Assembly (NCBI GenBank): GCA_003427395.1
Contig: BFEA01000420.1
Span: 765,958-799,751 of the forward strand
From: Chara braunii
Taxonomy: Eukaryota > Streptophyta > Charophyceae > Charales > Characeae
Reading direction: 5' to 3'
Length of the DNA: 33,794 nt
Part shown: in pieces, positions 1-10,318 of the stretch
Layout: every line of letters starts with the position of its first letter
Position numbering within the stretch: the stretch's first letter is position 1
Position numbers and translations under genes: made by a program
Notes under the pieces: model-generated
The model's database searches: none
Told to the model about the DNA's origin: nothing
The model's input: only the letters and a program-made list of their open reading frames with translations

Positions 1-125
1 TCCCGCCCATCCCGAGCTTTCCCCCATCCCAACCCTTCCCCCATCCCGACCCTCCCGCCCATCCTGACCCTATCCCACAATCCCGACCCTCCCGCCATCC
101 TCGACCCCATGCCTCCTGCCCGCCC
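1..125. repeat. C-rich minisatellite, about 18-bp unit
   Basis: About six imperfect tandem copies of a unit close to CATCCCGACCCTCCCGCC. The array is cut by the window edge, so its full size is unknown. I see no coding signal. Confidence 0.7.
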
Positions 126-130
126 CGCTC

Positions 131-586
131 AAAAAGAAGAAGAAGAAGAAGAAGAAGAAGAAGAAGAAGAAGAAGAAGAAGGGAGGAGGAGAAGAAGAGG
201 ACGAGAGACGGAAGACGATGAAGAAGCGACCGTATAGAGATGGAAGAAGAAGAGGCAGAAGACGAAGGGAGGAGGAAAGAAGAAGAAGAAGAACGAGGGT
301 GGACGAAGAAGAAGAAGAGGGGAGGAGGAGGAAGAAGAAGAAGAAGAAGAAGGGTGGAGGAAGAAGAAGAAGAAGAGGGGAGGAAGAGGAAGAGGAAGAA
401 GAAGAAGAAGAAGAAGAAGAAGAAGAAGAAGAGGGGAGGAAGAAGAAGAAGAAGAAGAAGAAGAAGAAGAAGGGAGGAAGAAGAAGAAGAAGAAGAAGAA
501 GAAGGGAGGAGGAGAAGAAGAGGAAGAGGGACGGAAGACGAAGAGAGGAGAAAGAAGTAGAGGGGAGCAAGAAGAAGAGGGGAGTA
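131..586. repeat. Polypurine (GAA/GAG/GGA) microsatellite tract
   Basis: The plus strand is almost only A and G, with runs of (GAA)n, (GAG)n and (GGA)n. It is broken by a short mixed stretch at about 207-240. The Lys/Arg/Glu-rich open frames on plus and the Ser/Leu/Phe-rich frames on minus follow from composition and should not be annotated as genes. Mirror-symmetric purine tracts of this kind can form triplex DNA and are prone to length change and misassembly. Confidence 0.85.
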
Positions 587-1224
587 ACAATGATGACGAG
601 GAGGAGGGGGAAGAAAAGAAACCAAGGAAGAGGAGGAAAACGGGGGGTAGGGGGGGTTGGGGGCCGGGGGTGTGGTACCAACCTTGGCAATGGCTGCTTC
701 GACGGACGGCAGCTCCAGTGGGACGACCTCGAGCAGGAGATGGCGCAGCAACCCCAGCGGCCAAGGACGACGAGCAGCAGCGGGCGGCCACTCCAGCGGG
801 CGGCAACTCCAGCGGGCGGGCGTAGCGACGAACGGGCGGGCGTCGATTTCAAATTCGAAATGCCCGCTGCGCGAGGGGGCCCCGCGCGCCTCTGTCCCGG
901 CCGTCGATCCGCAGATCGAAGGTGCAGATCTCTCGTTTTCGGGGGGAAAAAAACAAGGGCCTGCGGGCCCTCGTTTTTTTTTTTTTTTAGGCCAGGGAGG
1001 TCCTCCAGGGGCGGGGGAACACACACAGGCGGTCAGCACTCCGAACCCCCCCGCTCCCTATTTTGTGCGAGGGAGGCCCGGTACCAGCCCGGTCAACCTG
1101 CACGGCCGGGCCTCCCGGGCGGGTCCCGTGCGAGCCGGAGCGACCCGTGCCGCACGGCCGGTAGCCCAGGTGTGCGTATCTTGGTTTCTCCTTTCCCATG
1201 GAACATTCTTGACCCCATGGAGGG

Positions 1225-1232
1225 TATAAATA
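1225..1232 (+). promoter_or_regulatory. TATA-like box
   Basis: TATAAATA sits at the switch from GC-rich to AT-rich sequence, about 420 bp upstream of the gag start. It could belong to the remains of a 5' LTR promoter, but no paired LTR was found. Confidence 0.25.
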
Positions 1233-1450
1233 TTATTTCTTTCTTCACATTTTGTTTCCTTATTTCTTTAATTATTTTTATTATTTATTCATTTCCTTAT
1301 TTATTTATATTTTTTTCTCGAAATTTTGCTGTTTATTTATTTTTCTTCCGCCTTCCCCCCCCTATGCTCGCTATTTTATTTTCTTGATTAGGTCACCGGT
1401 ATCCTACCCTAACCACTCAAACTCCGGTTAGAGTTTTCTTTGGGTTTTTC

Positions 1451-1462
1451 TAGGGTTTAGGG
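1451..1462 (+). promoter_or_regulatory. Telobox-like motif (TAGGGTTTAGGG)
   Basis: Two head-to-tail copies of the plant-type telomere heptamer register. Short interstitial teloboxes are common in plant promoters and 5' UTRs. Two repeats could also arise by chance. Confidence 0.4.
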
Positions 1463-1647
1463 TTTTCCTAACCCCCCTACTTTCCCTTCTCATTCGGCCA
1501 CCCTGGATCCGAACCACCCCTCCCCTTTGACGGTGCCCGTGCTCGATTTACTAGTGTCGCCCGTCGCTTTCTATCGCAGACCTCCCCCTACGCCCTCCGC
1601 TCACGTGGACCTCCCCCGGCCCTCTCTAGTCGGCCCGTTACCTCCCC

Positions 1648-3656
1648 ATGGCTAACGACGTGTCACAAGCCGTCGAGGCGGCGACGACCTCGGCATCGGG
1701 ATCCACACCCGTGCCGACGGGTCAGGGCCACCAGCGCCAGGGGGCTGCACACCCTCATCACCTCCCTCATTGCGCCCTTACAGACGCAAATGGCGACTCT
1801 TGCCGCTGGCCTGCGGCAACTCCAGGACGTTGGTCGTCCTTCCTCTCCCCACTCTCTCTCTTCTCCTGGCTCCGAGTCCGAGTCCCCCGTCCTCCGACAT
1901 GGTGGCCACGGCGGAGCTTCCTCCTTTGCCGCTCCCGACCCGGCCATCCTGGTGACCGTCCACGCTCCTAGCACGACGGCCGCCACGGGTCAGGCCCTCC
2001 CTCACTCTAGGGGCGCACCCGCCCAGATTCTGGTCACTACGGTCACGGGACCACAACCCGCTACCATGGTCTTAGCTTTTCCGGGTGCCCCGCTTCTCCC
2101 TCCCCTTCGCACGACCGCAGCGCCACCAGGCTCTCCCCCCTCTGGGATGCCCCGCGCCACTCGTGCGTCCACTTCCCCCACTCTTCCTCCTGCCACTCCT
2201 CGCTCGATCTACGTTCGACGTCTCGAGGACGAGCTTGCCCAGACCCGGGCCGAACTCGCCCTCTTACGCCTTCAGCCACCCCTACCCTCACAGGTGGCCG
2301 CGCCTTCGAGCGCACCCCTTTCTTCCTCTACCCTTCCTTCCATGCAGGCTCGCTTCCCTCGCCCTGCACCCTATCCAACCCCATCCTACCTTCTTCCTAT
2401 TCCCTCGGTTGTTGCGACCTCTTCTTCCGCAGCTTCCTCGCAGCGTGCCTCTGTTGCCCCCGCCACTCCCCCATGTGGCCCTGGCGTACAGTCAGTTGCG
2501 CCCCTTTCTTCAGAACCTGCGCCGACTTACTCAGCCGTGGCACAGGCCTCTGCTCCTCGATCCCAACGGTGGTGCACCACTCGTCCGCTTGGCAGATATT
2601 GCCTTGTACGACGGTACAGGGATATGTGTGTCTCGGTGGCTGCAGTCTGCCACCCGCACGCTCCAGCTCATGGGCGCCCCACCCGACACTTGGGTGGGTC
2701 ACCTCTCCACGCGCCTGCATGGCGATCCTTTTGAGGCCTGGGAGGATTTCTACGTGCACCCCCTTCGTGAGGGTCGGACCCCGACGTTCATGGATTTCCA
2801 GGCGTTTCTCAAGGATCGCTTCGGAGCCCGACATGACGTGACTGACGCCTTCGAGCGTGTCGTCACTACTCGCTGGTCCGGCTCTGGTGGCGCTGCCGGC
2901 CTGGATCGCCACATCCAGGTCTTTCAGGATGCCCGCCTCATTTGTGATGTGGCGTTCCTCCCCGAGGTTGCCCTCATCGACCGTTTCTTGGTCAGCCTTC
3001 CCCTTGACTACCGCTCCGAGTTATGGCGGTATGAGTTCACATTGGCCCCGCAGGCTTACGAGGCCGCTAGGACCCATCAGCGGATGCAGGCCCGTCTTTA
3101 CCCCGCCTCCTCCTCCCAGCCTCAGCGTACTGGTTACGCCCCCTCCTCCTCTCACGGCACTTCCCAGCGTCATTCCCCTTTCCGTGGTCGCCCCAGCCGT
3201 TCCGCGCAGCAGGGTCGCCACTTCTTGCGCCGCTTCAACGCGCTCGAGTATGGTGAGCAGGACGTTGTTGTCCCGCTGTCGCCTGAGGGTGACCATAGCG
3301 ACGACCTCGACCTCGATGAGGTCGTCCACTACCACCTGGAGGATTCTACTCTCCCTATGGACGAGCGCCGCCAGCTCATCCTCTCTGCCCTCTCCCGAGC
3401 ACGCAGTCGCTCCGGTCACGCTGGCGCGTCCCCGCCGGAGGTCCCTCAGCAGGACCTCCCTCCTCGTGGTGTCCTTTCCGCTGAGGAACGTGCGGCTATT
3501 TTGGGCCGGTGTGGGTGTTTGCGCTGCCGCCAGGACGGTCATACCTCCTTGCAGTGCCCTTACACCGCCACCCTCGACCACCACTACGCTGACCTTTCCC
3601 GCCAGCTTCGTGCTCAGTCCCCCCCCGGCGCCTCGCATCGCTGCGGCGCCTCCTAG
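1648..3656 (+). pseudogene. gag: Ty3/gypsy gag (capsid/nucleocapsid), frameshifted
   Basis: Gag would package element RNA into virus-like particles in the cytoplasm. The ATG at 1648 opens MANDVSQAVEAATTSASG. The reading then shifts near 1740 into the frame with the helical stretch LITSLIAPLQTQMATLAAGL, and again near 2500-2570 into the frame open to 3656. A Ser/Pro/Thr-rich N-terminal part contains a short coiled-coil-like segment (YVRRLEDELAQTRAELALL, about 2210-2270). The capsid-like core lies at about 2580-3100 (DTWVGHLSTRLHGDPFEAWEDF; FLVSLPLDYRSELW). A CCHC knuckle (CLRCRQDGHTSLQC, C-X2-C-X4-H-X4-C) is intact at 3516-3557. The core and knuckle identify gag. The exact N-terminus is uncertain. 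Confidence 0.8.
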
Positions 3657-4866
3657 TCACGGTAAAGTGTACACTTGCACCCTCCTCAGTAGTCGGTTTT
3701 CCGACATCCCCGTCACAGTTTGCCTTTCTCGGTACTGGAGTTGAGGTATCATAGGACCCGACAGAGTGTATTGAACCCTCTGTCGCAGTACCGTTTGCGC
3801 CGCCGAAGACCACCGTTCCCCCTTCTACCCCTCTGCGACTACCGACGCGTCGAGCCATTCGCTCAACCCGTTGCAGCGAGCAGCTCGCTACTCCCGAGGA
3901 CGTCGTGTCCTCTTTTCTGGACTTGAGCATGCTCCAGGCTCGTCAGGAGTGACTCACCCTCCATGTCGCTGCACTGTGTCGCCTTCTCACGATCCTCTTT
4001 GACCCTGATCGCGCCCTCACGATCATTCCAGTATGATTGGGGACCTCCACGAGGGTGTACTCAGTGCTGTGAGATTCCGGTTCTCAGGGCAACTTCAGTC
4101 ACCCACGTGTGGTGAAAGAAGCCCGCTTACCCACGACAGGGTCTCCGACTCCCATCTTCGTCTCCCTAGGGGATGACAAGACCCAGCGCTTCTTCGATCA
4201 GATGGTCACCGACCTCCCCTTCTTCCTCACCCTCCAGTCGACCGATCGTCCCCCCGCATCTCGTCGCCGTCGCTCCTCTGCACATGTCGATGTGATGGAG
4301 ACGAGGTACGATTTCATTCTCGGTACTCCGTGGTCTCGTCGGTTCTACAGCACCGGGGCCGATTGGGCGACCAACACTCTCGTTCTCAAAATGAAGTGCG
4401 GACAGACGTATCGCGTACCTTTCATAGGTACCACTGCGATACCACGCCCTGATCCTTTCGTGCCCACACCATCTCCTTCTATCAATGTCACCTCGCCTCG
4501 GCAGTACGCCCACTTCATCCGACAAAACGACGTCACCTTCTTTATGGTGAACGTGACGGATCTCTTACACTATGATCCACCCTGTCCCGACGCCGAGCTC
4601 ATCCTTCTGGAGCCAGATCCTCCTTCTATCCCCATGGCTCCCATCTCTACTTCCCACTCTCCATCGTCCGTCGAGTCCACCCCGTCGTCGTGCGCCGACG
4701 CTTACGTTGAGGAACTCGCACGCTATACAGCCGACTTGGAGTCCGCAGTTCGTGACCTCATTCGAGAGTACCACGACGTTTTCCCATCGTCGTTCTCGTA
4801 CGTCGGCATCCCACCGATGCGCGACGTCGAGCACTCCATCCAGCTTGTGCCTGACTATCGTGTTGG
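3657..4866 (+). pseudogene. pro: Ty3/gypsy aspartic protease and RT leader, broken
   Basis: The protease would cut the gag-pol polyprotein. A probable D-S-G active site lies at 4073-4081, directly after an in-frame TGA (4070-4072). It is followed in frame by NFSHPRVVKEARLP and, further on, by the C-terminal protease motif TRYDFILGTPW (about 4303-4335). The frame then runs through a Pro/Ser-rich linker to EYHDVFPSSF...[13 protein letters not shown], the usual lead-in to Ty3/gypsy RT. Between gag and 4073 the reading is broken by stops near 3753 and 3948. At about 4860 the reading jumps frame and the segment normally preceding LEELL is missing, so a small internal deletion is likely. Confidence 0.75.
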
Positions 4867-6396
4867 CTTGAGGAGCTCCTTAGACTGGGTTTCATTAAAC
4901 CCAGCAACTCCTCGTGGGGTGCACTTGTCCTCTTTGCTCGCAAAGCGGATGGAACTCTCCGTCTCTACATCGACTATCGCGGTCTCAACCGCTACACGGT
5001 TAAGAACAGTTACCCCATGCCTCATTCCGATGAGTTGTTTGACCACCTAGCAGGCAACCGCTTCTTTACGAAGATTGATCTTCGTAGCGGTTACCATCAG
5101 ATCCACGTCGCTGCAGCGGACCAGCCAAAGACAGCGTTCTGATCTCGCTTCGACCACTACGAGTTTACGGTGATGCCATTCGGCCTCACCAACGCACCCG
5201 CTACCTTCCAGAGGGCGATGAACAACATCTTCAGGGACATCCTGGAGCAGTATGTTATCGTCTACCTCAACGATATTCTGGTCTACAGTCGTACCCTTGA
5301 GGAGCACCTCACACACCTCCGCGACGTCCTTGACCGCTTGCGCAGACATGACTTCTATGTCAAGCTGAGCAAGTGCCGCTTTGCCCAGCACAAAGTGGAT
5401 TTCTTAAGACACTACGTGTCTGACCAGAGCCTCCACATAGACGACGCGAAGATCACTGCTATTGCGGAGTGGTCCGTCCTCACATTCGCCAAGCAGCTTC
5501 GCAGCTTTCTAAGCCTTACCAGCTACTATAGTAATTTCATCCAGGGATACGCTAGGTATTCCTACGTCCTTACCTCCACCCTCCTCCGGAAGAACCGGCC
5601 ATGGGCTTGGACACCCCTCCACGATAACGCCTTCCGCACCCTCAAGAAGGCGGTGACATGTGCACCGGTTCTTCACCTTCCCGATTTTAATCGCCCTTTT
5701 ATCCTTACCACTAATGCGTCGGACTTTGTTGTAGGAAGAGTGCTTTCTCAGATCTTCCCTTCCTCTCCTGATTCCTCTCATCCTAGTATCCCTCGCTTCC
5801 CACCCCCTACCCCTACCACTGCCTCCCACCTGACGCCTAGTCGTCCAGCTACTGACGAGCCTTCTATTGACTATTCTCCTACCATCGCCGAGGACGGCAC
5901 TGTCGAGTCTCGCTCAGGTGATTGTCTGATAGCCTTCTACTCCTGTCAGCTCCTGCCCACCGAGATAAACTACACTGCTGATGAACGTGAGGTTCTCGCA
6001 GTAGTTTATGTCGCTCGACACTGGCGTCACTACCTACACGGGCCACCATTCACGGTTCGCACGGACAACTCTGTTGTCCAGGCTTTTCTGACAAAACCGA
6101 AGCTCACTCCTCGACAGGCTCGCTGGTGGCTCGACCTATCCGAGTTTAGTTTCACCACTGAGCACATCAAGGGTGAGACTAATCGGATCGCAGATGCCTT
6201 ATCCCGGCGTCCTGACCACGATCAGGAGCAGATCCAGCTCGCTTCCATCTCGGTCACCACCGTCCACCACTCGGTGATCGATGAGTTTCGCACTCAGTAC
6301 CGCCACTGCCCTGACTATCGCGACATCCATGCGACCCTTCGGAGTGGCAAGACCGTCCTGAACTACTCTCTCGGGGACAATGGTCTTGTATACTGA
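4867..6396 (+). pseudogene. pol: Ty3/gypsy reverse transcriptase-RNase H, catalytic residues lost
   Basis: RT motifs in order are [65 protein letters not shown] and VYLNDILVYS. The catalytic YLDD is YLND (AAC at 5269-5271). A TGA at 5140-5142 interrupts KTAF-SRF where the family has Arg, so CGA-to-TGA is likely. RNase H begins near 5690, and its first catalytic Asp is also Asn (TTNASD, AAT at 5713-5715). The later TADEREVLA and VRTDNSVVQ motifs are kept. A 56-codon Pro/Ser/Thr-rich spacer (5752-5919) sits between VLSQ and LIAFYS, where relatives usually have a short loop. The frame ends at TGA 6394-6396, but homology continues in the same frame into the integrase region. Confidence 0.9.
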
Positions 6397-6876
6397 CACG
6401 GTTCACAGGGCACCAGAGAGCCCCGTATTTGTGTTCCCTCCACTGGACAACTACATGTCCGGGCAGTAGCAGAGTTCCATGACCAGGCAGCTGCCGGTCA
6501 TATGGGCTTCCACAAGACATTGGCTCGTGTGAGCCGCCTGTACGTCTGGCCGAACCGCAAGGACTTTGTAAAAAAGACTACGTCGCAGAGTGTCCCACCT
6601 GCCAGAAGGTGAACAGTGCGAACCACTTGCCTTATGGTTTGCTCCAGCCTCTTCCTATCCCTGAGGGTCGTTGGCAGTCCATCTCGATGAAGTCCTCTTC
6701 GTCCTCCGATCCCCCACGGTCATGATGCTATCCTGGTCGTCGTCGACCTCTTCACGAAGCGTGCACGCTTTGTTCCGTGTCGTTATGCCATCGGTACACG
6801 TGAGGTCGCCGACATCGTGTTTGACCGAGTCGTGCATGACCACGACTTACCTCTGAGCATCATATCTGACTGTGAC
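6397..6876 (+). pseudogene. int: Ty3/gypsy integrase, N-terminal part
   Basis: The zinc-binding HHCC module is readable, with His codons at 6478 and 6499 and a CPTC pair at 6591-6602. A frameshift lies in the A-run at 6570-6575, between the His and Cys halves. The start of the catalytic core follows (GRWQSISM). It is shifted again at about 6690-6720, so the first catalytic Asp (normally after SM) is not readable. The frame from 6721 reads DAILVVVDLFTKRARFV and on to DLPLSIISDCD. The second catalytic Asp is the SD codon at 6868-6870. Six bases later homology stops and resumes at 13735. Confidence 0.85.
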
Positions 6877-6880
6877 CCGC

Positions 6881-7958
6881 TGTCGGAGGGCGCGGTGTCC
6901 TGACCCTCTTGTGTGTCAGGCTCTTCTCGGTACTGGCGCTCTGCTCAGAAGTCTGTGGCTCGTCGGGCTCTTGATACACCTTGGTTATGCCTTGTTATGG
7001 ACAGGTCTAGTTGGCGTACACCTTAGCAAAAAGTTGGGGGTGCGCCACTGGGTTTTCCATTGGTCCACGCAGGCTCGACGCCCTGCTGTACAGTAGAGCA
7101 CTACCGGTCTGTGGTCGTGGTAGCCGCCGGGCCCGCCCAGGGACGCGAAATCTGGAGGATCGGCTCGGTTTTTTCTATTGCGCGCCGAGTGCCATCAAAC
7201 CAGGTTATGGGTTAGGGCTGTTACAGTCGAACAGAAAAGAGGGTAAGAAGAGAAAGAGAAAATTGAGTGTCAGACATGCGCTCTGGACCCTCGCTTTAGT
7301 CTAGGACGATCTAGTGACCTTTGGCCGCGGTGGCGTTATGATTTCTCTTCTTCCATTATTTTGTTATTATTATTGTTATTATTATTGTTATTATTATTAT
7401 TATTGTCCATCTTTCTATTTAAATTTTCCTTCTGTCACTTCGCGGGAAGGCCAACGGTTCGAATTTCGAGTGTGGTTGTAATCTGTGGCCTAGACTGACC
7501 CGACTTTTCACTTTGTACCAATGGCTGAGAGGTTCGATCAAGCGCGGTAGGACCCCAAAAAAGGGGTGACCCGTGGCCGCATCGGTAGGAGGCTTATCAC
7601 GCCCGTGGAAGATCATAAGCCCCCTCGTTGCCATCGGAGACGGGTACCCATTAGTGGTAGCCCGTAAGTGCCTTATGAAGGAAGTGGAGTGTCGGGCGGT
7701 ATCCCATTATGGGACTGCTGAACGTCGGATTGTCTGTCTTTCAAACAAAGTTGAAAAGACAGATAGATGCAGATTGAGGCGTCGTATTCGTGCAGTGACC
7801 GTTAGTATCCTGGTCATCGTTTTTTTTTTTTTTTTTCTATTCTGTTCTGTGTTGTTTTATTTTATTAACCTTTGAGCTACAAATTATTAGAATATCGGAT
7901 TTTGAAGGTCGCTAAAGTCCCTCGGTTAAAACGCAGGGATCGCGGTGTGTAGCAATCC
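6881..7958. other. Left part of nested block, no gene recognised
   Basis: It starts TGTCGGAGGGCGCGG. A GGGCTGTTACA at about 7217-7227 would suit an LTR end, but no partner copy was found. A (TTATTA/TTATTG)n microsatellite lies at about 7361-7406 and a T-run at about 7820-7836. Open frames here are short and I do not support any as genes. Confidence 0.4.
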
Positions 7959-7966
7959 TATAAAAG
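7959..7966 (+). promoter_or_regulatory. TATA box candidate
   Basis: TATAAAAG in the context CCTATAAAAGTC lies about 165 bp upstream of the ATG at 8131. It matches the eukaryotic core TATA consensus and faces the coding-like frame downstream. It could be a cellular promoter or an LTR U3 promoter. Confidence 0.4.
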
Positions 7967-8130
7967 TCGAAAGAGACTAGTTGTTGTTTACTGCCCAGTA
8001 GCAGCGCGTAGGGAGCCCCACTCTGCTAATGCGGGTAGTCTGAGGGAAGAGGGCAGAACGGTGTGCTACCCCTGTTGGAGAACTAGTTGGGTGTGTGTGA
8101 GCCAGGTATTCGGCTATTTTGAACGCAACC

Positions 8131-8523
8131 ATGGTGCGTAGTAACGGGTTGTATGGCTATAGGCCAAGGTGCCTCCAGTTTCTTTGGAGGTGGGAACAGA
8201 TGTCCGGGGAAGGGAATATAGTGACGGCCATACTGGACTACAGCTACGGTAGGCAGGAGGCGAAATTGAAGGTAAACATAGACGGGGGAAAGGAGGAGGA
8301 AATGAGGACGGACCAGGGACTACAGGCGGCGATCACAGAGGCCAAGGACCGTGTCGAGAGAAGATGTAGACGAGACGAGGTCACAGACGAAATAAGGGTG
8401 ACCGTCTCGTACCTGGAGGGGAAGCCCTCTACGGACGCGGTGGAACGGGAGCAACAACATCTCGACCACGACACAGAGGCGGAGAGTGACACGAGCGACC
8501 TAGAGGCCGCGACCCAGTCCTGA
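8131..8523 (+). CDS. Hypothetical protein, about 130 aa, acidic C-terminus
   Basis: I do not recognise this protein. The ATG at 8131 has a good plant-like context (AACCATGG), and a TATA-like box lies about 165 bp upstream. The product is hydrophilic: MVRSNGLYGYRPRCL, a charged middle (KVNIDGGKEEEMRTDQGL) and an acidic tail (DHDTEAESDTSDLEAATQS). There is no signal peptide or membrane segment. The same frame resumes after the TGA with charged, low-hydrophobicity sequence to another stop near 8674, so the original frame may have been longer. A gag-like or accessory protein of the inserted element, or the first exon of a captured gene, would both fit. Neither can be shown. Confidence 0.35.
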   Translation: MVRSNGLYGYRPRCLQFLWRWEQMSGEGNIVTAILDYSYGRQEAKLKVNIDGGKEEEMRTDQGLQAAITEAKDRVERRCRRDEVTDEIRVTVSYLEGKPSTDAVEREQQHLDHDTEAESDTSDLEAATQS

Positions 8524-9411
8524 CACGGACTAGACCAATGGAGGCGGGACCACCCGCCAGCTGAACCAGTAGAGAGTGGGCCCGAGGCCAACTCACGGCG
8601 TCGTCAGAAGAGAGAGGACTGGGCGGTTACAAGGGACAGTGACGCGTGTGACGACTTCGCCCAGGAGATGGGTTGACAACGGTTACCCGATCAGGGCAAC
8701 GCGCAGAGGGTTTTACATTCTCTTCTCTGAGCGAAAGACTCCGCCTGCATGCCTAGGCTGGTTAGTATGTGATCCGCAAGATGTTCGGTCGGTTCGGGAC
8801 GCTCAGCTGAAAGACTCGCGACAACGTGACCAGGGGCACTAAGCAGCCACGGGCAGGAAGCAAGGCGCGAGGCGGTTGCAAAAGAGAGAGGTGCAGACAG
8901 TCATAATTAAGCGCGAGAGGGCGAGAGAGAGGGCACGCACGAGAGTCAGACACGAAAGGAGAGAGAGTAGGGTCGCCTTGTTACTTGTTGTTGTCAACTC
9001 TCCCTCTTGCAGGCGATGTCAACAGCTCTTGTGCTCCATTCAGCCGAGAAAGGGAGCCACGACTATTGGTAAGAGGTCAACGCATGTCGGCATGGTTCGT
9101 GGGGGTTCAGGCGGACAATATCCTATCTATGGTGCGAGCGTGGGACCTGGTCATGCGAGATAGTCGCCACTTATCTAACTTTAGTTCATACAGAGGGAAG
9201 GCGAGAGAGGGGAGACACAGACGTCAGACGAGACATGCGCTCAGGGAAGTTGAGCTATGAGCAATGCGTTCTCTCGCTGTTCTCTGAATGCCAGTCACTC
9301 ACGCGAGAATTTGGATGAGAGATGGTCATCTATTGCCTGTGACTTGGGTAGTGTGTCGAAGGGGGATGACGATTTGCCTGCCGGAGATGGGAGATCTGAC
9401 ACGTCAAGTTC
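8524..9411. other. No clear gene; one exon-like segment
   Basis: A strong 3' splice-like site (CTCTCCCTCTTGCAG) ends at 9012 and a 5' splice-like site (GTAAGA) begins at 9069, framing a 56-nt segment. Purine-rich GAGAGA stretches occur at about 8910-8970. The overlapping frames at 8876-9260 are weak. Confidence 0.3.
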
Positions 9412-10318
9412 ATGAGAGAGCAGGATCATAGGGTGAGTGAGCTTGCAGGAGACGTTCCGGGGGTCTTTCTCGCAGAGGTGGTGCAACTAAGGCCGCAAGA
9501 GAATGGTGGACAAGTTGCTGCTATGATCATCCCAGTCTGGCGGAATTTGGTGGCATCGACCTGAGTGACATTGAAAAGTTGAGGTTGTGGGTGACTTACG
9601 CACCTGCGTGTAAGCCCTTCGTTAGGCTTGTTGGGGTCATAGTCTATCTCCTTAGTGACGGTTATCTGAGTTGGATGTTCATGAAGGGGTTTTGTGATAG
9701 GATGTTTACCTCTACGCATGACCTCTATCGCCTTCTAATATTTTTTTGGGATGGCAAGAGTGTGCTGCTGCGCGCGGTTCGTCCTCATATGTGCAACTTG
9801 CTTCTCTAGTCTTTATGTCGAGCTCAGCGAGCATGGAGCGTGAGTGTGACTTGTCCAGGTAGAGAGTGTATGCGTGGAAGTGTGTACAATGCCAACTGTG
9901 TGGTAGTGGCCGTTTGAAGCCATCCGAGGGGGATGAATACTATGAAAAGAGTCATGTAATCTGGAAAATAGGGTCACAGGGTTACCTTGACCAGAGAGTG
10001 AAGGGAGAGGTACGCAACCCATACGACTCTCGCAAGATCGTGGATAACGGCAGGACGCCGTTAACCCCGTTAGCAATCACGGTAATTTCTTGCCTCTGAC
10101 GCAGAAGGCAAAGAGGCGTGCTCTCTGTTGAGTATGCACGGGCGAGTCTGCCAGCATTGACAGTCGTTAGTTACGAACGGAATGGCATACTCATTGGCCA
10201 TCGCCTCTTCGGTGACTGTCACTTTTGCATACAAATGTCGTGGCAAATAGAAGGAGGAACTCTGAATCCTATCTGTCTTCAGGGCACTAGCTACGACGTT
10301 AGCGGAGGAGAATTATGA
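9412..10318 (+). other. Decayed coding-like region, unknown protein(s)
   Basis: Three adjacent plus frames have protein-like composition. From about 9412 the reading is MREQDHRVSELAGDVPGVF to a stop near 9561. An overlapping frame then runs to 9809 (DIEKLRLWVTYAPACKPFV...), rich in hydrophobic and aromatic residues. A third, 9866-10099, has a cysteine cluster (WKCVQCQLCGSG) followed by charged sequence. CAG|GTAGAG near 9858 and TCTGACGCAG near 10103 resemble a splice donor and acceptor. It may be frameshift remnants of one protein or exons. I recognise no family. Confidence 0.25.

Larger units (their letters stand above)
587..1640. other. Unassigned leader upstream of the retroelement
   Basis: GC-rich to about 1190, then AT-rich. 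Contents include short direct repeats built on CTCCAGCGGGCGGC (about 790-830), a hairpin at 947-980 (16-nt arms around AAGGGCC/GGGCCCT, then poly-T), a TATA-like site at 1225-1232 and a telobox at 1451-1462. I found no copy of the sequence after the polypurine tract at 15.3 kb, so I cannot call a 5' LTR. I also found no convincing primer-binding site. The long frame at 218-1387 reads through low-complexity sequence and is probably not a gene. Confidence 0.5.

Noticed and set aside
218-1387. 389-codon plus frame and long Ser/Leu/Phe-rich minus frames
   Set aside because: They follow the (GAA)n/(GGA)n composition, where stop codons are rare by chance. Nothing resembling a domain follows.
1503-1514. 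TGGATCCGAACC as a retroelement primer-binding site
   Set aside because: It does not fit the complement of a known tRNA 3' end, and no LTR end lies directly before it.
1663-3930. Minus-strand frames opposite gag
   Set aside because: Shadows of the GC-rich gag coding strand, whose CCHC knuckle and capsid-like core fix the true strand.
7455-7470. GGTTCGAATTTC as a tRNA gene B box
   Set aside because: No A box or pairing arms at tRNA distance.
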